Origin: an uncultured Eubacteriales bacterium
GTDB taxonomy: Bacteria; Bacillota_A; Clostridia; Peptostreptococcales; Anaerovoracaceae
NCBI GenBank assembly: GCA_902790885.1
Contig: CADATR010000053.1
Coordinates: forward strand, 1-10,559
Direction: 5' to 3'
DNA: 10,559 bases
How positions within the stretch are numbered: the first letter of the stretch is position 1; every line of letters begins with the position of its first letter. The translations under genes were made by a program, and so were the position numbers. Below, one piece after another: positions 1-7,425 of the stretch. Below the pieces are notes generated by a model that was not told the origin of the DNA, did not search any database, and was given only the letters and a program-made list of their open reading frames with translations.

Positions 1-1344
1 GAGGACCCTAAGGAGGGAGACATAATAGAATCCAACTCCAGGATGTTCGAGGCAATGGTGCGCGAGAACGGAGGCATGCCGCACAGGTATGACATAGTCG
101 AAGATGACTACGAAAAGATAAAGGCGGCAGTGCTTAAGGCGCTTGATGAAAACGACCTTTTAATAGTAAACGCGGGGTCAAGCGCAGGCACCGAGGATTA
201 CACCGTTCATATACTCAGAGAAATAGGCGAGGTATTCGTGCACGGAGTAGCCATGAAGCCTGGCAAGCCTGTAATACTGGCCAAGGCCTGCGGCAAACCT
301 GTCATAGGGATCCCGGGATATCCGGTGTCGGCATATCTGGCTGTCGAGAACTTCGTGTGCCCGGTGCTTCGTTCCTTCACCGGCCTCAGAGAATCGCACG
401 ATCAAAGGATAGAAGCAGTGCTCTCGAGGCGCCTCGTGTCTTCACTAAAACACCGTGAATACGTGCGTGTAAGAGTAGGGCGTGTGAACGGAAGATATGT
501 ATGCGCACCGCTGGCAAGGGGCGCTGGAGCCGCGATGAGCATGGTGAAGGCTGACGGTTTCTGCGTGATCCCGCAGGAGAGTGAGGGCTTTGAAGCGGGA
601 GAGACCGTTGAGGTGATACTCTTCAGGTCCGCGGAGGATGTCGGACGTACCATAGTCTGCACCGGAAGCCACGACCTGCTGCTTGATGTCATATCCGACC
701 TCATGTCGGGTGAAAACGAGGGCATGAGGCTGTCGAGCACGCATGTCGGAAGCCTCGGAGGCCTTATGGCGCTGGCCAGAGGCGAGGCTCACATGAGCCC
801 GACACACCTTCTGGATGAGGACACAGGCGTATATAACGAATCCTACATAAAGAGGCTCTTTCCTGACGAAGAAATGTTATTGGTAAAGGGCGTCAGAAGA
901 ATACAGGGGCTCATGACGGCCAAGGGAAATCCGCTTGGCATCAGGGGAGTTGAAGACCTTACAAGGGTAAGATTCGTAAACAGGCAGAGAGGAGCGGGCA
1001 CGAGAGTGCTTCTCGACTACAGGCTGAAGCAGGCCGGCATATCGCCTTCTGAGATCGACGGTTATGACGCCGAGGCTGCGACGCATATGGCCGTTGCTGC
1101 CCAGGTGGCAAGCGGTGAGGCGGACTGCGGCATGGGAGTATACTCTGCAGCGCACGCGATGGGACTCGACTTCATACCTGTAGGCGAAGAAGAGTACGAC
1201 TTCGCTATGAGGCCTGAGACATATGAGCTGCCCGAGATTCAGTGCTTCCTGAGGCTGCTCGGCAGTGATGAGTTCAGAGCGAAACTGGAGGAACTCGGAG
1301 GTTATTCATTCGAGGGTTCAGGCAGGGTAATAAAGATCAGATAA
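1..1344 (+). CDS. moeA: Molybdopterin molybdenumtransferase (MoeA) with C-terminal PBP-like domain, 5'-truncated by window
   Basis: The reading frame is open from base 1, so the true start lies upstream; 447 residues are visible. MoeA inserts molybdate into adenylated molybdopterin to make the molybdenum cofactor in the cytoplasm. Numbered from base 1, MoeA hallmarks are the EGDIIESNS segment (about 6-13), NAGSSAGTEDYT (about 58-69, the molybdopterin-binding loop), HGVAMKPGKP (about 81-90) and GIPGYPVSAY (about 103-112). MoeA domain IV follows to about residue 210. From about 218 to 440 a second module resembles the molybdate/LysR-type substrate-binding fold (PBP_like, COG1910 type), with the signature NRQRGAGTRVLLDY near 326-339. 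Such MoeA-PBP fusions are known in anaerobic bacteria and archaea; the ligand of the second module is not visible here, and molybdate or tungstate sensing is an inference. No other cofactor genes lie in the window. The gene ends in TAA and faces the zinc-ribbon gene 21 bases away. Confidence 0.9.
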   Translation, partial: EDPKEGDIIESNSRMFEAMVRENGGMPHRYDIVEDDYEKIKAAVLKALDENDLLIVNAGSSAGTEDYTVHILREIGEVFVHGVAMKPGKPVILAKACGKPVIGIPGYPVSAYLAVENFVCPVLRSFTGLRESHDQRIEAVLSRRLVSSLKHREYVRVRVGRVNGRYVCAPLARGAGAAMSMVKADGFCVIPQESEGFEAGETVEVILFRSAEDVGRTIVCTGSHDLLLDVISDLMSGENEGMRLSSTHVGSLGGLMALARGEAHMSPTHLLDEDTGVYNESYIKRLFPDEEMLLVKGVRRIQGLMTAKGNPLGIRGVEDLTRVRFVNRQRGAGTRVLLDYRLKQAGISPSEIDGYDAEAATHMAVAAQVASGEADCGMGVYSAAHAMGLDFIPVGEEEYDFAMRPETYELPEIQCFLRLLGSDEFRAKLEELGGYSFEGSGRVIKIR

Positions 1345-1346
1345 AT

Positions 1347-1382
1347 AAAAAAGCGGGGCCGGGCTTTAAAGCTCGGCTCCGC
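1347..1382 (-). terminator. Intrinsic terminator of the AKR/zinc-ribbon operon, overlapping the stop codon
   Basis: Two 12-base arms (1353-1364 and 1371-1382) flank a TTTAAA loop. On the minus strand the hairpin is followed by six T residues (1352-1347). In the minus transcript 10 of 12 positions pair, with two A/C mismatches; in the plus transcript all 12 pair with two G-U wobbles, but no T-tract follows there. It therefore best fits a terminator for the leftward operon, with possible weak help for the rightward moeA gene. The stem uses the last four sense codons of the zinc-ribbon gene, and the stop codon lies in the loop. Confidence 0.7.
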
Positions 1383-1836
1383 AGTCTAAGCAGTATGTGC
1401 TGCCTTTAGGATTGAGCATGCCGCATTCCGGGCAGGTGACCATGTCCGACTTGTCGACTTCATCCGTCACACGCAGCCTTACGCCTTCATCGAGCTTTTC
1501 CGCCACCGATTCAGCGTAGCGGTTGAGCTTTTTGTTTTGCCTGTGGAAGGTAAGACCGCAGGCCCCGCGCATTGCTTCGAGGCCGGCCGCGTAACCCTCA
1601 TCTGTATGCCAGAGGATGGTCACGACATTGTGCACTCCGGCTCTGTCGGTTATAAGTGTCACATTCCGGACTTCGTCACAATACAGAGCGGCATAAAGCG
1701 AATCCCTGAGAGGGAGGACACCGAAATCCAGAGGGCGTCCGTCCTCTCCGAGAAATATCGCCGCATTTGGCGTGAGCCGTATCGTACTGAACTTCTGAGC
1801 GTGTCTGTTGATGATAAAATAGTTACTGTCAAGCAT
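1366..1836 (-). CDS. Uncharacterised protein with C-terminal zinc ribbon
   Basis: A 156-residue soluble protein with no signal peptide or membrane segment. The last 25 residues form a clear zinc ribbon, CX2CX10CX2C, with Cys135, Cys138, Cys149 and Cys152 (CPECG ... YCLDCG), which should bind one structural Zn. The N-terminal ~130 residues are a mixed alpha/beta segment that I do not recognise; it is rich in hydrophobic beta-like stretches (for example around residues 40-75) and ends in a charged, probably helical part (about 100-130). Its ATG overlaps the stop of the upstream aldo/keto reductase by one base (TAATG), so translation is probably coupled. A GGGAGAGG stretch lies about 12 bases upstream, rather far for a good ribosome binding site. 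The link to the reductase suggests a shared role, but no function can be assigned. Confidence 0.75.
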   Translation of the reverse strand: MLDSNYFIINRHAQKFSTIRLTPNAAIFLGEDGRPLDFGVLPLRDSLYAALYCDEVRNVTLITDRAGVHNVVTILWHTDEGYAAGLEAMRGACGLTFHRQNKKLNRYAESVAEKLDEGVRLRVTDEVDKSDMVTCPECGMLNPKGSTYCLDCGAEL

Positions 1837-2867
1837 TAATCTACTTTTACCTCTCCCGCGAGCACCTTCTTATAATCCTCATAGTTCTTCTTCAGGAGGT
1901 TAGGGGTGTCAAGTTCGTATGGGCAATGCGCCGTGCACTGTCCGCATTCAATGCATGTCTCTATCTTCTTCATCTCCTCCTGCCAGTGCTCGTTGAGCCA
2001 TGAAGCGGAAGGCGCGCGCCTCAGCATCAGGGACATCCTCGCGCAGTTATTTATGGCGATGCCCATAGGACATGTTGCCAGACAGTATCCGCAGCCTCTG
2101 CAGAAGTCTCCGGCCAGTGCTTTCTTTTCAGCTTCGATATATTCGCGCATCTCATCTGTGAGCACAGGTGTGTCATCCATGTATGACAGCCACTCGTCGA
2201 GCTCGCTTTCCTTTTGAACGCCCCAGATAGGGAGCACGTCAGGATAATCGCCGAGGAATGCCATCGCGACTTCAGACCTGGTGATGAGTCCGCCGGCAAG
2301 GCTCTTCATTGCTATGAAGCCCATTCCCTTGCTGATGCAGCGTTCAACGAGCTCGAAATCCTTAGGGTCGGACAGGAAGCTGAAAGGGAACTGCAGTGTC
2401 TCGTAAAGTCCTGAGTCCACAAGGTCGAAAGCTACGCCTATCTTGTGAGCGGTAACTCCGATGTGGCGGATCTTTCCGGCTTCCTTAGCCTCGAGCAGGG
2501 CCTCGTAAACGCCTGTGCCGTCTCCCGGAGCGTATACCTGGCTGACCATGTGGAGCTGATAAAGGTCGATATAGTCGGTCCTCAGCTCTCTGAGTGATGT
2601 TTCGAGGTCTTCTCTGACCTTATCTCCTGTGGTGCCGGCAGTCTTTGTCGCTATGTATACCTTGTCGCGCATGCCTTCAAAGGCGATGCCGATCTTTGTC
2701 TCGCTGTCGGTATACGCCCTTGCGGTATCGAAGTAGCGCATGCCGCCCTCATATGCCTTTCTGAGCAGCGCTACAGCGTCTTCTGTGCTTCTCCTCTGGA
2801 TAGGGAGGGCGCCGAACGCGTTCTGAGGCACTGTTATTCCGGTGCCGCCGAGTGTGAGCTGTCTCAT
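1836..2867 (-). CDS. Aldo/keto reductase with C-terminal double [4Fe-4S] ferredoxin domain
   Basis: A 343-residue cytoplasmic oxidoreductase. Residues 1-~245 form an aldo/keto reductase TIM barrel with the catalytic tetrad visible: Asp47 (RYFDTA), Tyr52, Lys75 (YIATKT) and His106 (LYQLH). Residues ~250-320 carry two CX2CX2CX3CP motifs (Cys256/259/262/266 and Cys305/308/311/315), each expected to bind a [4Fe-4S] cluster. This architecture is common in Clostridia and other anaerobes. It implies electron transfer between the barrel, which normally uses NAD(P)H, and an iron-sulfur carrier, but the substrate is unknown. The ATG at 2867 is preceded by AAAGGGGGA about 5 bases upstream, a strong ribosome binding site. 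It is the first gene of a two-gene operon, and its stop overlaps the next start by one base. It is divergent from the MATE gene. The family is certain; the specific reaction is not. Confidence 0.9.
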   Translation of the reverse strand: MRQLTLGGTGITVPQNAFGALPIQRRSTEDAVALLRKAYEGGMRYFDTARAYTDSETKIGIAFEGMRDKVYIATKTAGTTGDKVREDLETSLRELRTDYIDLYQLHMVSQVYAPGDGTGVYEALLEAKEAGKIRHIGVTAHKIGVAFDLVDSGLYETLQFPFSFLSDPKDFELVERCISKGMGFIAMKSLAGGLITRSEVAMAFLGDYPDVLPIWGVQKESELDEWLSYMDDTPVLTDEMREYIEAEKKALAGDFCRGCGYCLATCPMGIAINNCARMSLMLRRAPSASWLNEHWQEEMKKIETCIECGQCTAHCPYELDTPNLLKKNYEDYKKVLAGEVKVD

Positions 2868-2924
2868 TTACTTTCCCCCTTTATATCATCCTTCCGCAGA
2901 CAGCCGGGCTGTACACAGCAGGAT

Positions 2925-2940
2925 TGTTTGTTAAAAAACA
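2925..2940. repeat. Operator-like inverted repeat TGTTTGTT/AAAAAACA
   Basis: The two adjacent 8-base half-sites match as an inverted repeat at 7 of 8 positions, centred at 2932/2933. The repeat lies 11 bases upstream of the weak -35 of the rightward promoter and 58 bases upstream of the leftward start codon. The position fits a regulator site serving one or both operons. Because it is AT-rich, chance occurrence cannot be excluded. Confidence 0.3.
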
Positions 2941-2950
2941 CTTCCGCTGA

Positions 2951-2979
2951 TTTCCGGAGTGTAATATATATATTATAAT
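2951..2979 (+). promoter_or_regulatory. Sigma-70 type promoter for MATE/K+ channel operon
   Basis: A perfect TATAAT at 2974-2979 lies 17 bases downstream of TTTCCG (2951-2956), which matches the -35 consensus at only 3 of 6 positions. A transcript would start near 2986, about 30 bases before the TTG start codon. The weak -35 would suit an activated or regulated promoter. Confidence 0.5.
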
Positions 2980-3015
2980 TTATTTGCAGGGCATTAGCCA
3001 TACAAGGGATAAGAG

Positions 3016-4368
3016 TTGGAATTCAATACTGCGAGTGTAAACAGAAAACTTGTAAAAATAGCCGCTCCGATAGCCATACAGGGCATCGTATCGGCAACTC
3101 TTACGATGGTGGACAACATAATGGTCGGCTTTCTCGGAGAGACCGAGCTGGCGGCTGTAGGCGTGGGCTCACAGCTGTTTATGGTCCACTATCTTGTGCT
3201 GTTCGGGATACTGTCAGGTTCGGCTACCTTCATGGCTCAGTTTTACGGCACCAAAGACATGGGGAACATCCGCAAGGTGATAGGCTTTGACTTTTCGCTT
3301 CTGGCAGCTTTCGGAGCGGTGATCTTCCTTCTCGCAAACTGCTTTACCGACGGCATCCTGTCACTGTATACAGACGACCCGGCAGTAAAGGCGCTGGCGG
3401 CTCAGTATGTGAGGATCAACAGTTTTTCGTTCCTGCTCATGGCGGTGTCCGCGCCTCTTGAAATGGCGTTCAAGGCCACTCAGCAGGTAAGGATCCCGAT
3501 GATCATAAGCAGCATCATATTCTTTGCCAACATCTCCATAAACTATGTCCTTATTTTCGGTAAGCTTGGCTTCCCTAAGATGGGAGTCGCGGGAGCTGCC
3601 ATAGGTACTCTTTCATCGAGGATAATCGAGGTGCTCATGAATTCGTACTTTGCCTTCCGCGATAAAAATGAGTTCTTCGGAAGTATGAGAAGCTACTTCG
3701 GATGGGACAGGGAGCTCATAAAGAGGATAATAAAGAATGCCACGCCGACTACCTTAAATGAGTTTCTCTGGAGCTTCGGACAGACCATGTATGTGGCGGC
3801 GTTCAGCCGCATAAGCACTACCGCGTACGCGGCATATCAGGCGGCGAATTCGATTTTCAACATCTTCAACTTCGCGGCATTCAGCATAGGAGATTCTGCC
3901 CTGATACTCGTAGGAGAAAAGCTCGGAGAGGGCGACATGGAATATACGTGGAAGCTCTCCAGGCACTTTATAAAAGTCTGCCTGCTTGCGGGCATCATCA
4001 TTGGAACGATAACCATATTATTGTCAGAACCGCTTTCGGGACTTTTCAAGCTGTCTGAAGCAGGCAAAATGTATACTAAATACATACTTATTGTGTTCGG
4101 CGCCACGATGGCAGCGGATCTTTTCAATGGACTTCAGATCGCCGGCATACTGAGAGCGGGAGGTGACACGAAATTCGCGATGCTGTCCGAAAGCGCGTGC
4201 ATCTGGCTGATAGCTGTACCGCTGGCATTCATTGCTTCGCTTGTGTGGCATCTGCCGGTACACATGGCGCTTCTGGTCACCAGAACGGAAATGCTTATAA
4301 GAGGCGCTATTCTCGCAAAACGTTATCTCTCAAAGAAGTGGATGAATACGGTCATAACAGACCTGTAG
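3016..4368 (+). CDS. MATE family multidrug/cation antiporter
   Basis: A 450-residue, very hydrophobic integral membrane protein with about 12 predicted helices in two homologous halves, the usual MATE size and shape. The N-terminal MVDNIMVGFLG segment (31-41), followed by ELAAVGVGSQLF, is typical of the first MatE repeat, and the second half shows the matching AYQAANSIFNIFNFAAFSIGD region. MATE proteins expel drugs or metabolites in exchange for Na+ or H+; the substrate cannot be read from sequence. The start is TTG at 3016. An in-frame TAA sits two codons upstream, AAGGGA lies 6 bases before the TTG, and the next in-frame ATG would remove most of helix 1. It is the first gene of an operon with the K+ channel 24 bases downstream. 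The pairing with a channel is unusual, and a shared role in ion balance is only inference. Confidence 0.92.
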   Translation: MEFNTASVNRKLVKIAAPIAIQGIVSATLTMVDNIMVGFLGETELAAVGVGSQLFMVHYLVLFGILSGSATFMAQFYGTKDMGNIRKVIGFDFSLLAAFGAVIFLLANCFTDGILSLYTDDPAVKALAAQYVRINSFSFLLMAVSAPLEMAFKATQQVRIPMIISSIIFFANISINYVLIFGKLGFPKMGVAGAAIGTLSSRIIEVLMNSYFAFRDKNEFFGSMRSYFGWDRELIKRIIKNATPTTLNEFLWSFGQTMYVAAFSRISTTAYAAYQAANSIFNIFNFAAFSIGDSALILVGEKLGEGDMEYTWKLSRHFIKVCLLAGIIIGTITILLSEPLSGLFKLSEAGKMYTKYILIVFGATMAADLFNGLQIAGILRAGGDTKFAMLSESACIWLIAVPLAFIASLVWHLPVHMALLVTRTEMLIRGAILAKRYLSKKWMNTVITDL

Positions 4369-4392
4369 ATCCGGTGCCCGGAGGGATCATCA

Positions 4393-6057
4393 ATGAAAAA
4401 TAAAACCAGAAAACAATATCTGCTGGCGGTCCTCGCATTCCTCGTGTTCTATGCTGTTCTGCTGAACCTGCTTGTCTTTTTCGAGAAGGATCAGCCCGGT
4501 GCGCACATACATACCATCGGCGAAGCGATATGGTATTCGCTGGTCACGATCTCTACTGTAGGGTATGGAGATGTCACCCCGGTCACAGCCGGCGGTCATG
4601 TGATCGGGATCATATTTCTGCTGATGTCCATGGGATTGCTGGTAGCGTTATTCGGATCTGTCGTATCGGTACTTACCAGTGAGGGTTTTCCGATGCTCAG
4701 GCTCGGATTCAGAAGACACAGTAACTGGTACTATTTTGCTGAATTCACTCCGGAGGCGGATGTGCTTGCCCGCGACTTGCTTCGCGAGGATCCTGACGGA
4801 GTCATCATATATGGCATAAATGAGGAGCTTGAGGCTGAAAAGCCTGACTATCCGTGCTTCTTCATCAATGTGTCCCCGGCGAGAATAATCGCTCATAAGA
4901 AAGGGATCGGGGAAAGGTGCAAGCTGTTTTTCCTTGAAGAGGACGACATAGGCAGAAATCTGAAAGCAATGAATGTGCACGAGCTCGATGCTGATGTATA
5001 TGCCCGTACGACGAGCGGGCAGGAGAAGATGTCAGGAAACCTCCATTTCTTCCACAGCTATGACTGCTGTGCCAGAAGCTACTGGAGAGATCATCCTCTG
5101 CATATCATGGAAGACATAATTGTAATTATTGGCTTCGGGAATTACGGGACCGCATTGCTTGAACGTGCGATACTGATGAACATAAACGATTCGGATTTTG
5201 ATGTGTCATACCATGTTTTCGGTGACAGCAGGCGCTTCAGAGAGATGCATGTCAATCTGGACACTGCGATGGGGATAAACGAAATACATCCGGGTCATGA
5301 CAGCATATTTTTCCACGATGAGGACTGGGAGAGCGCGCATGATGTGATAAGGAATGCAGACAGGATCATAATCTGTGATGACATAGTGGAAAACGGCTGG
5401 GACATATACTGGCAGATACAGCGCTTCTATAGAAACAAGGGCAGGATCCACCTCAGGAGCAACATCGTTTTTCCGGGGATAGAGTGTTTCGGCACAAATG
5501 AGCAGATCTTTACCGTAAACCAGATAGTCCGCACGAGACTGAACGACGCGGCAAGGCTCATGAACGACCTGTACCGCAGAAGCGTGGAGGAGAGCCTTGA
5601 CTGGGATGAACTGAATGACAGGCTCAAGCAGTCAAAGATCGCGGCAGCCGACCATCTTATCATGAAGGTAAGGCTCCTGCTCAACGACAGGACGGTATCT
5701 GATTTTGATTACAAAACGTTCAAGGCTGCGTATGATTCACTGCTCGAGGCAAAAAAAGACCCTGAGAAGCTCGATGTGCTTCGCAGGGTAGAACACGCCC
5801 GCTGGGTGCGTTTTTATGCTTATAACAACTGGAAATACGGCAAGGTCAGGGATATATACAGACGTGAGGGTCCTATGATCTGCGAATACGAAGAACTGAC
5901 TGAAGATCAGAAGGCATACCATGACCGCGCATGGGATCTTATAGGAGAGCTGGTGAAGCAGCTTGGGGACAGGCGGTGGTCAGCATCTCCATGCGGAAGG
6001 GGCGAACAGCATGAGTATCGGGAAGAGCTCGAGTCTGCCTGCGAGCATGTCAAATGA
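4393..6057 (+). CDS. Two-TM potassium channel with nucleotide-binding-like core and C-terminal RyR domain
   Basis: A 554-residue inner-membrane protein. TM1 is at about 9-30, then a pore helix and the canonical K+ selectivity filter TVGYGD (55-60), then TM2 at about 69-93. A cytoplasmic region follows. Residues ~110-205 form an alpha/beta segment without a glycine-rich loop. Residues ~240-370 begin with VIIGFGNYG (244-252), a Rossmann nucleotide-binding motif as in RCK/TrkA_N domains. Residues ~465-520 match the ryanodine-receptor repeat (RyR, PF02026): EHARW, then NNWKYGKVRD (478-487) and YEELTEDQKAYH (499-510). The pore predicts a tetrameric K+-selective channel gated by a cytoplasmic ligand; the ligand is unknown. 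The ATG at 4393 has an excellent ribosome binding site, GGAGGGA, 6 bases upstream. It is second in the operon with the MATE gene. The last 25 codons lie antisense to the 3' end of trkH. Confidence 0.88.
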   Translation: MKNKTRKQYLLAVLAFLVFYAVLLNLLVFFEKDQPGAHIHTIGEAIWYSLVTISTVGYGDVTPVTAGGHVIGIIFLLMSMGLLVALFGSVVSVLTSEGFPMLRLGFRRHSNWYYFAEFTPEADVLARDLLREDPDGVIIYGINEELEAEKPDYPCFFINVSPARIIAHKKGIGERCKLFFLEEDDIGRNLKAMNVHELDADVYARTTSGQEKMSGNLHFFHSYDCCARSYWRDHPLHIMEDIIVIIGFGNYGTALLERAILMNINDSDFDVSYHVFGDSRRFREMHVNLDTAMGINEIHPGHDSIFFHDEDWESAHDVIRNADRIIICDDIVENGWDIYWQIQRFYRNKGRIHLRSNIVFPGIECFGTNEQIFTVNQIVRTRLNDAARLMNDLYRRSVEESLDWDELNDRLKQSKIAAADHLIMKVRLLLNDRTVSDFDYKTFKAAYDSLLEAKKDPEKLDVLRRVEHARWVRFYAYNNWKYGKVRDIYRREGPMICEYEELTEDQKAYHDRAWDLIGELVKQLGDRRWSASPCGRGEQHEYREELESACEHVK

Positions 6058-7422
6058 CAGGATGAGCTTCGAGGCGGCAGAGTAGGCGGAGAAATTGCCT
6101 GCAGGGCCAACCATCCCGAGCCCCGGGCCGATGTTGTTTATGCACGAAATAACAGCCGTTGTATTGGCTTCAAAAGAAAAGTTGTCAAAAGAGATCAGAA
6201 GCACGCTTGCCAGAATGATCATCAGGTAAATGACCAGATAGATCAGGCAGGTGCTGATGGTCTCTTCTTCTATTATCTGACCGCCGAAGCGGATGCTCTC
6301 AACAGACCTTGAGTGTATCTGTCTGCGCACGCCTCTGAGCGCTGTGCGGATGAGCAGTATGAGCCTCGATACCTTAAGGCCGCCGCCTGTGCTTCCGGCG
6401 CAGGCGCCTACAAACATCAGGAGGATGAGCAGGGTGCGCGAGTACTGCGGCCACTGGTCAAAGTCTGCTGTCGCGAAGCCTGTAGTCGTGATGACAGAGG
6501 AGACCTGAAAGAACGAATACCTTACAGCCTCGCGGAAGGATCCGAACATGCTGTTTATATTGAGCGCGATGGTGATCACCGCGAAGGCTACGATTCCCAG
6601 ATACCAGTGGAGCTCTTCGTTGCCGGCAGCTGCCCTGAACCTCCTCAGAAGGAGCAGGAAATATACGTTGAAATTGACTCCGAAGATGAGCATGAATATG
6701 CCGATCACGATCTCAAAGTATTTGCTGTCGTAGTAGGCTATGCTGGCGCCGTGGTTCGAGAATCCGCCAGTGCCGGCTGTTCCGAACACATTGATGAGGC
6801 TGTCGAAAAGCGGCATGCCGCCTGCCATGAGAAATATCAGGAGTATGACGGAGAGGGCAATATAGATGCCGTAGAGTATGGTTGCGGTATCGCGCATCTT
6901 AGGCACCAGCTTGCCCGAGGACGGGCCTGGAGATTCTGCTCTGAGCAGGTGCATGCTGCGCTTTCCGCCCAGCGGTATTATTATCATGGCGAATACGAGC
7001 ACTCCCATGCCGCCTACCCAGTGCGTGAAGCTGCGCCATAAAAGCATGGACTTGTCCAGCGCTTCAATATCGGTGAGGATGCTCGATCCGGTGGTGGTAA
7101 AGCCCGAGACGGTCTCAAAGAAGGCGTCAGCGAAATCCGGGATCTGACCGCTGATGATAAAAGGCAGGCAGCCGAAAAGACTTAGCATTATCCATGAGAG
7201 ACCTACTATGGCAAATCCCTCACGCGCATAGATGTTGCTTCCGCGCGTCCTTACAAGGCTCAGAAGTCCGCCTGCTGCCGCGGCAGCCAGGGCGGATATC
7301 AGGAACGCCCTGAAAGAAGCCAGCTCATGACAGATGAGTCCTGTCACGGCAGGGATGAGAAGCAGTCCCGCTTCTATGAGCATTATTAATCCGACTGTAT
7401 GTATTACCGCTCTTGTACGCAT
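5980..7422 (-). CDS. trkH: Trk-type potassium uptake protein, membrane subunit
   Basis: A 480-residue polytopic membrane protein of normal TrkH length. The four pore loops with their filter glycines are visible: SGFTTTGSS (106-114), GTAGTGGFSNHG (214-225), ITTTGFATAD (311-320) and NNIGPGLGMVG (429-439). The THWVGGMGVL segment (133-142) and the C-terminus RLELFPILMLFAPSAWR are TrkH/KtrB hallmarks, so the protein is complete. It conducts K+ inward under control of the TrkA ring on its cytoplasmic face. The ATG at 7422 comes three bases after the trkA stop (TAACAAATG) and has no clear ribosome binding site, which suggests translational coupling. The 3' end overlaps the convergent channel gene by 78 bases, and no terminator is visible beyond the stop. 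Confidence 0.95.
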   Translation of the reverse strand: MRTRAVIHTVGLIMLIEAGLLLIPAVTGLICHELASFRAFLISALAAAAAGGLLSLVRTRGSNIYAREGFAIVGLSWIMLSLFGCLPFIISGQIPDFADAFFETVSGFTTTGSSILTDIEALDKSMLLWRSFTHWVGGMGVLVFAMIIIPLGGKRSMHLLRAESPGPSSGKLVPKMRDTATILYGIYIALSVILLIFLMAGGMPLFDSLINVFGTAGTGGFSNHGASIAYYDSKYFEIVIGIFMLIFGVNFNVYFLLLLRRFRAAAGNEELHWYLGIVAFAVITIALNINSMFGSFREAVRYSFFQVSSVITTTGFATADFDQWPQYSRTLLILLMFVGACAGSTGGGLKVSRLILLIRTALRGVRRQIHSRSVESIRFGGQIIEEETISTCLIYLVIYLMIILASVLLISFDNFSFEANTTAVISCINNIGPGLGMVGPAGNFSAYSAASKLILSFDMLAGRLELFPILMLFAPSAWRC

Positions 7423-7425
7423 TTG

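Larger units (their letters stand above)
2868..3015. promoter_or_regulatory. Divergent control region between AKR operon and MATE/K+ channel operon
   Basis: This 148-base AT-rich gap separates two divergent operons and must hold both promoters. It contains a good -10 box for the rightward genes and a 16-base imperfect inverted repeat at 2925-2940. It also holds an 11-base perfect palindrome, CAGCCGGGCTG, at 2901-2911. For the leftward operon an ATTATA on the plus strand (2972-2977) reads TATAAT on the minus strand, but no fitting -35 is seen, so that start is unresolved. Confidence 0.55.

Noticed and set aside
445..807. Minus-strand open frame of 120 codons
   Set aside because: It is antisense to the clearly conserved moeA sequence, with no domain and no ribosome binding site seen.
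2891..2947. Short direct repeat CTTCCGC (2891 and 2941)
   Set aside because: Seven bases in two copies are too few to distinguish from chance, and no third copy was seen.
6313..7041. A 242-codon open frame on the plus strand
   Set aside because: It lies entirely antisense to trkH, whose pore motifs are intact; its translation has no recognisable domain and is a shadow of the opposite coding strand.
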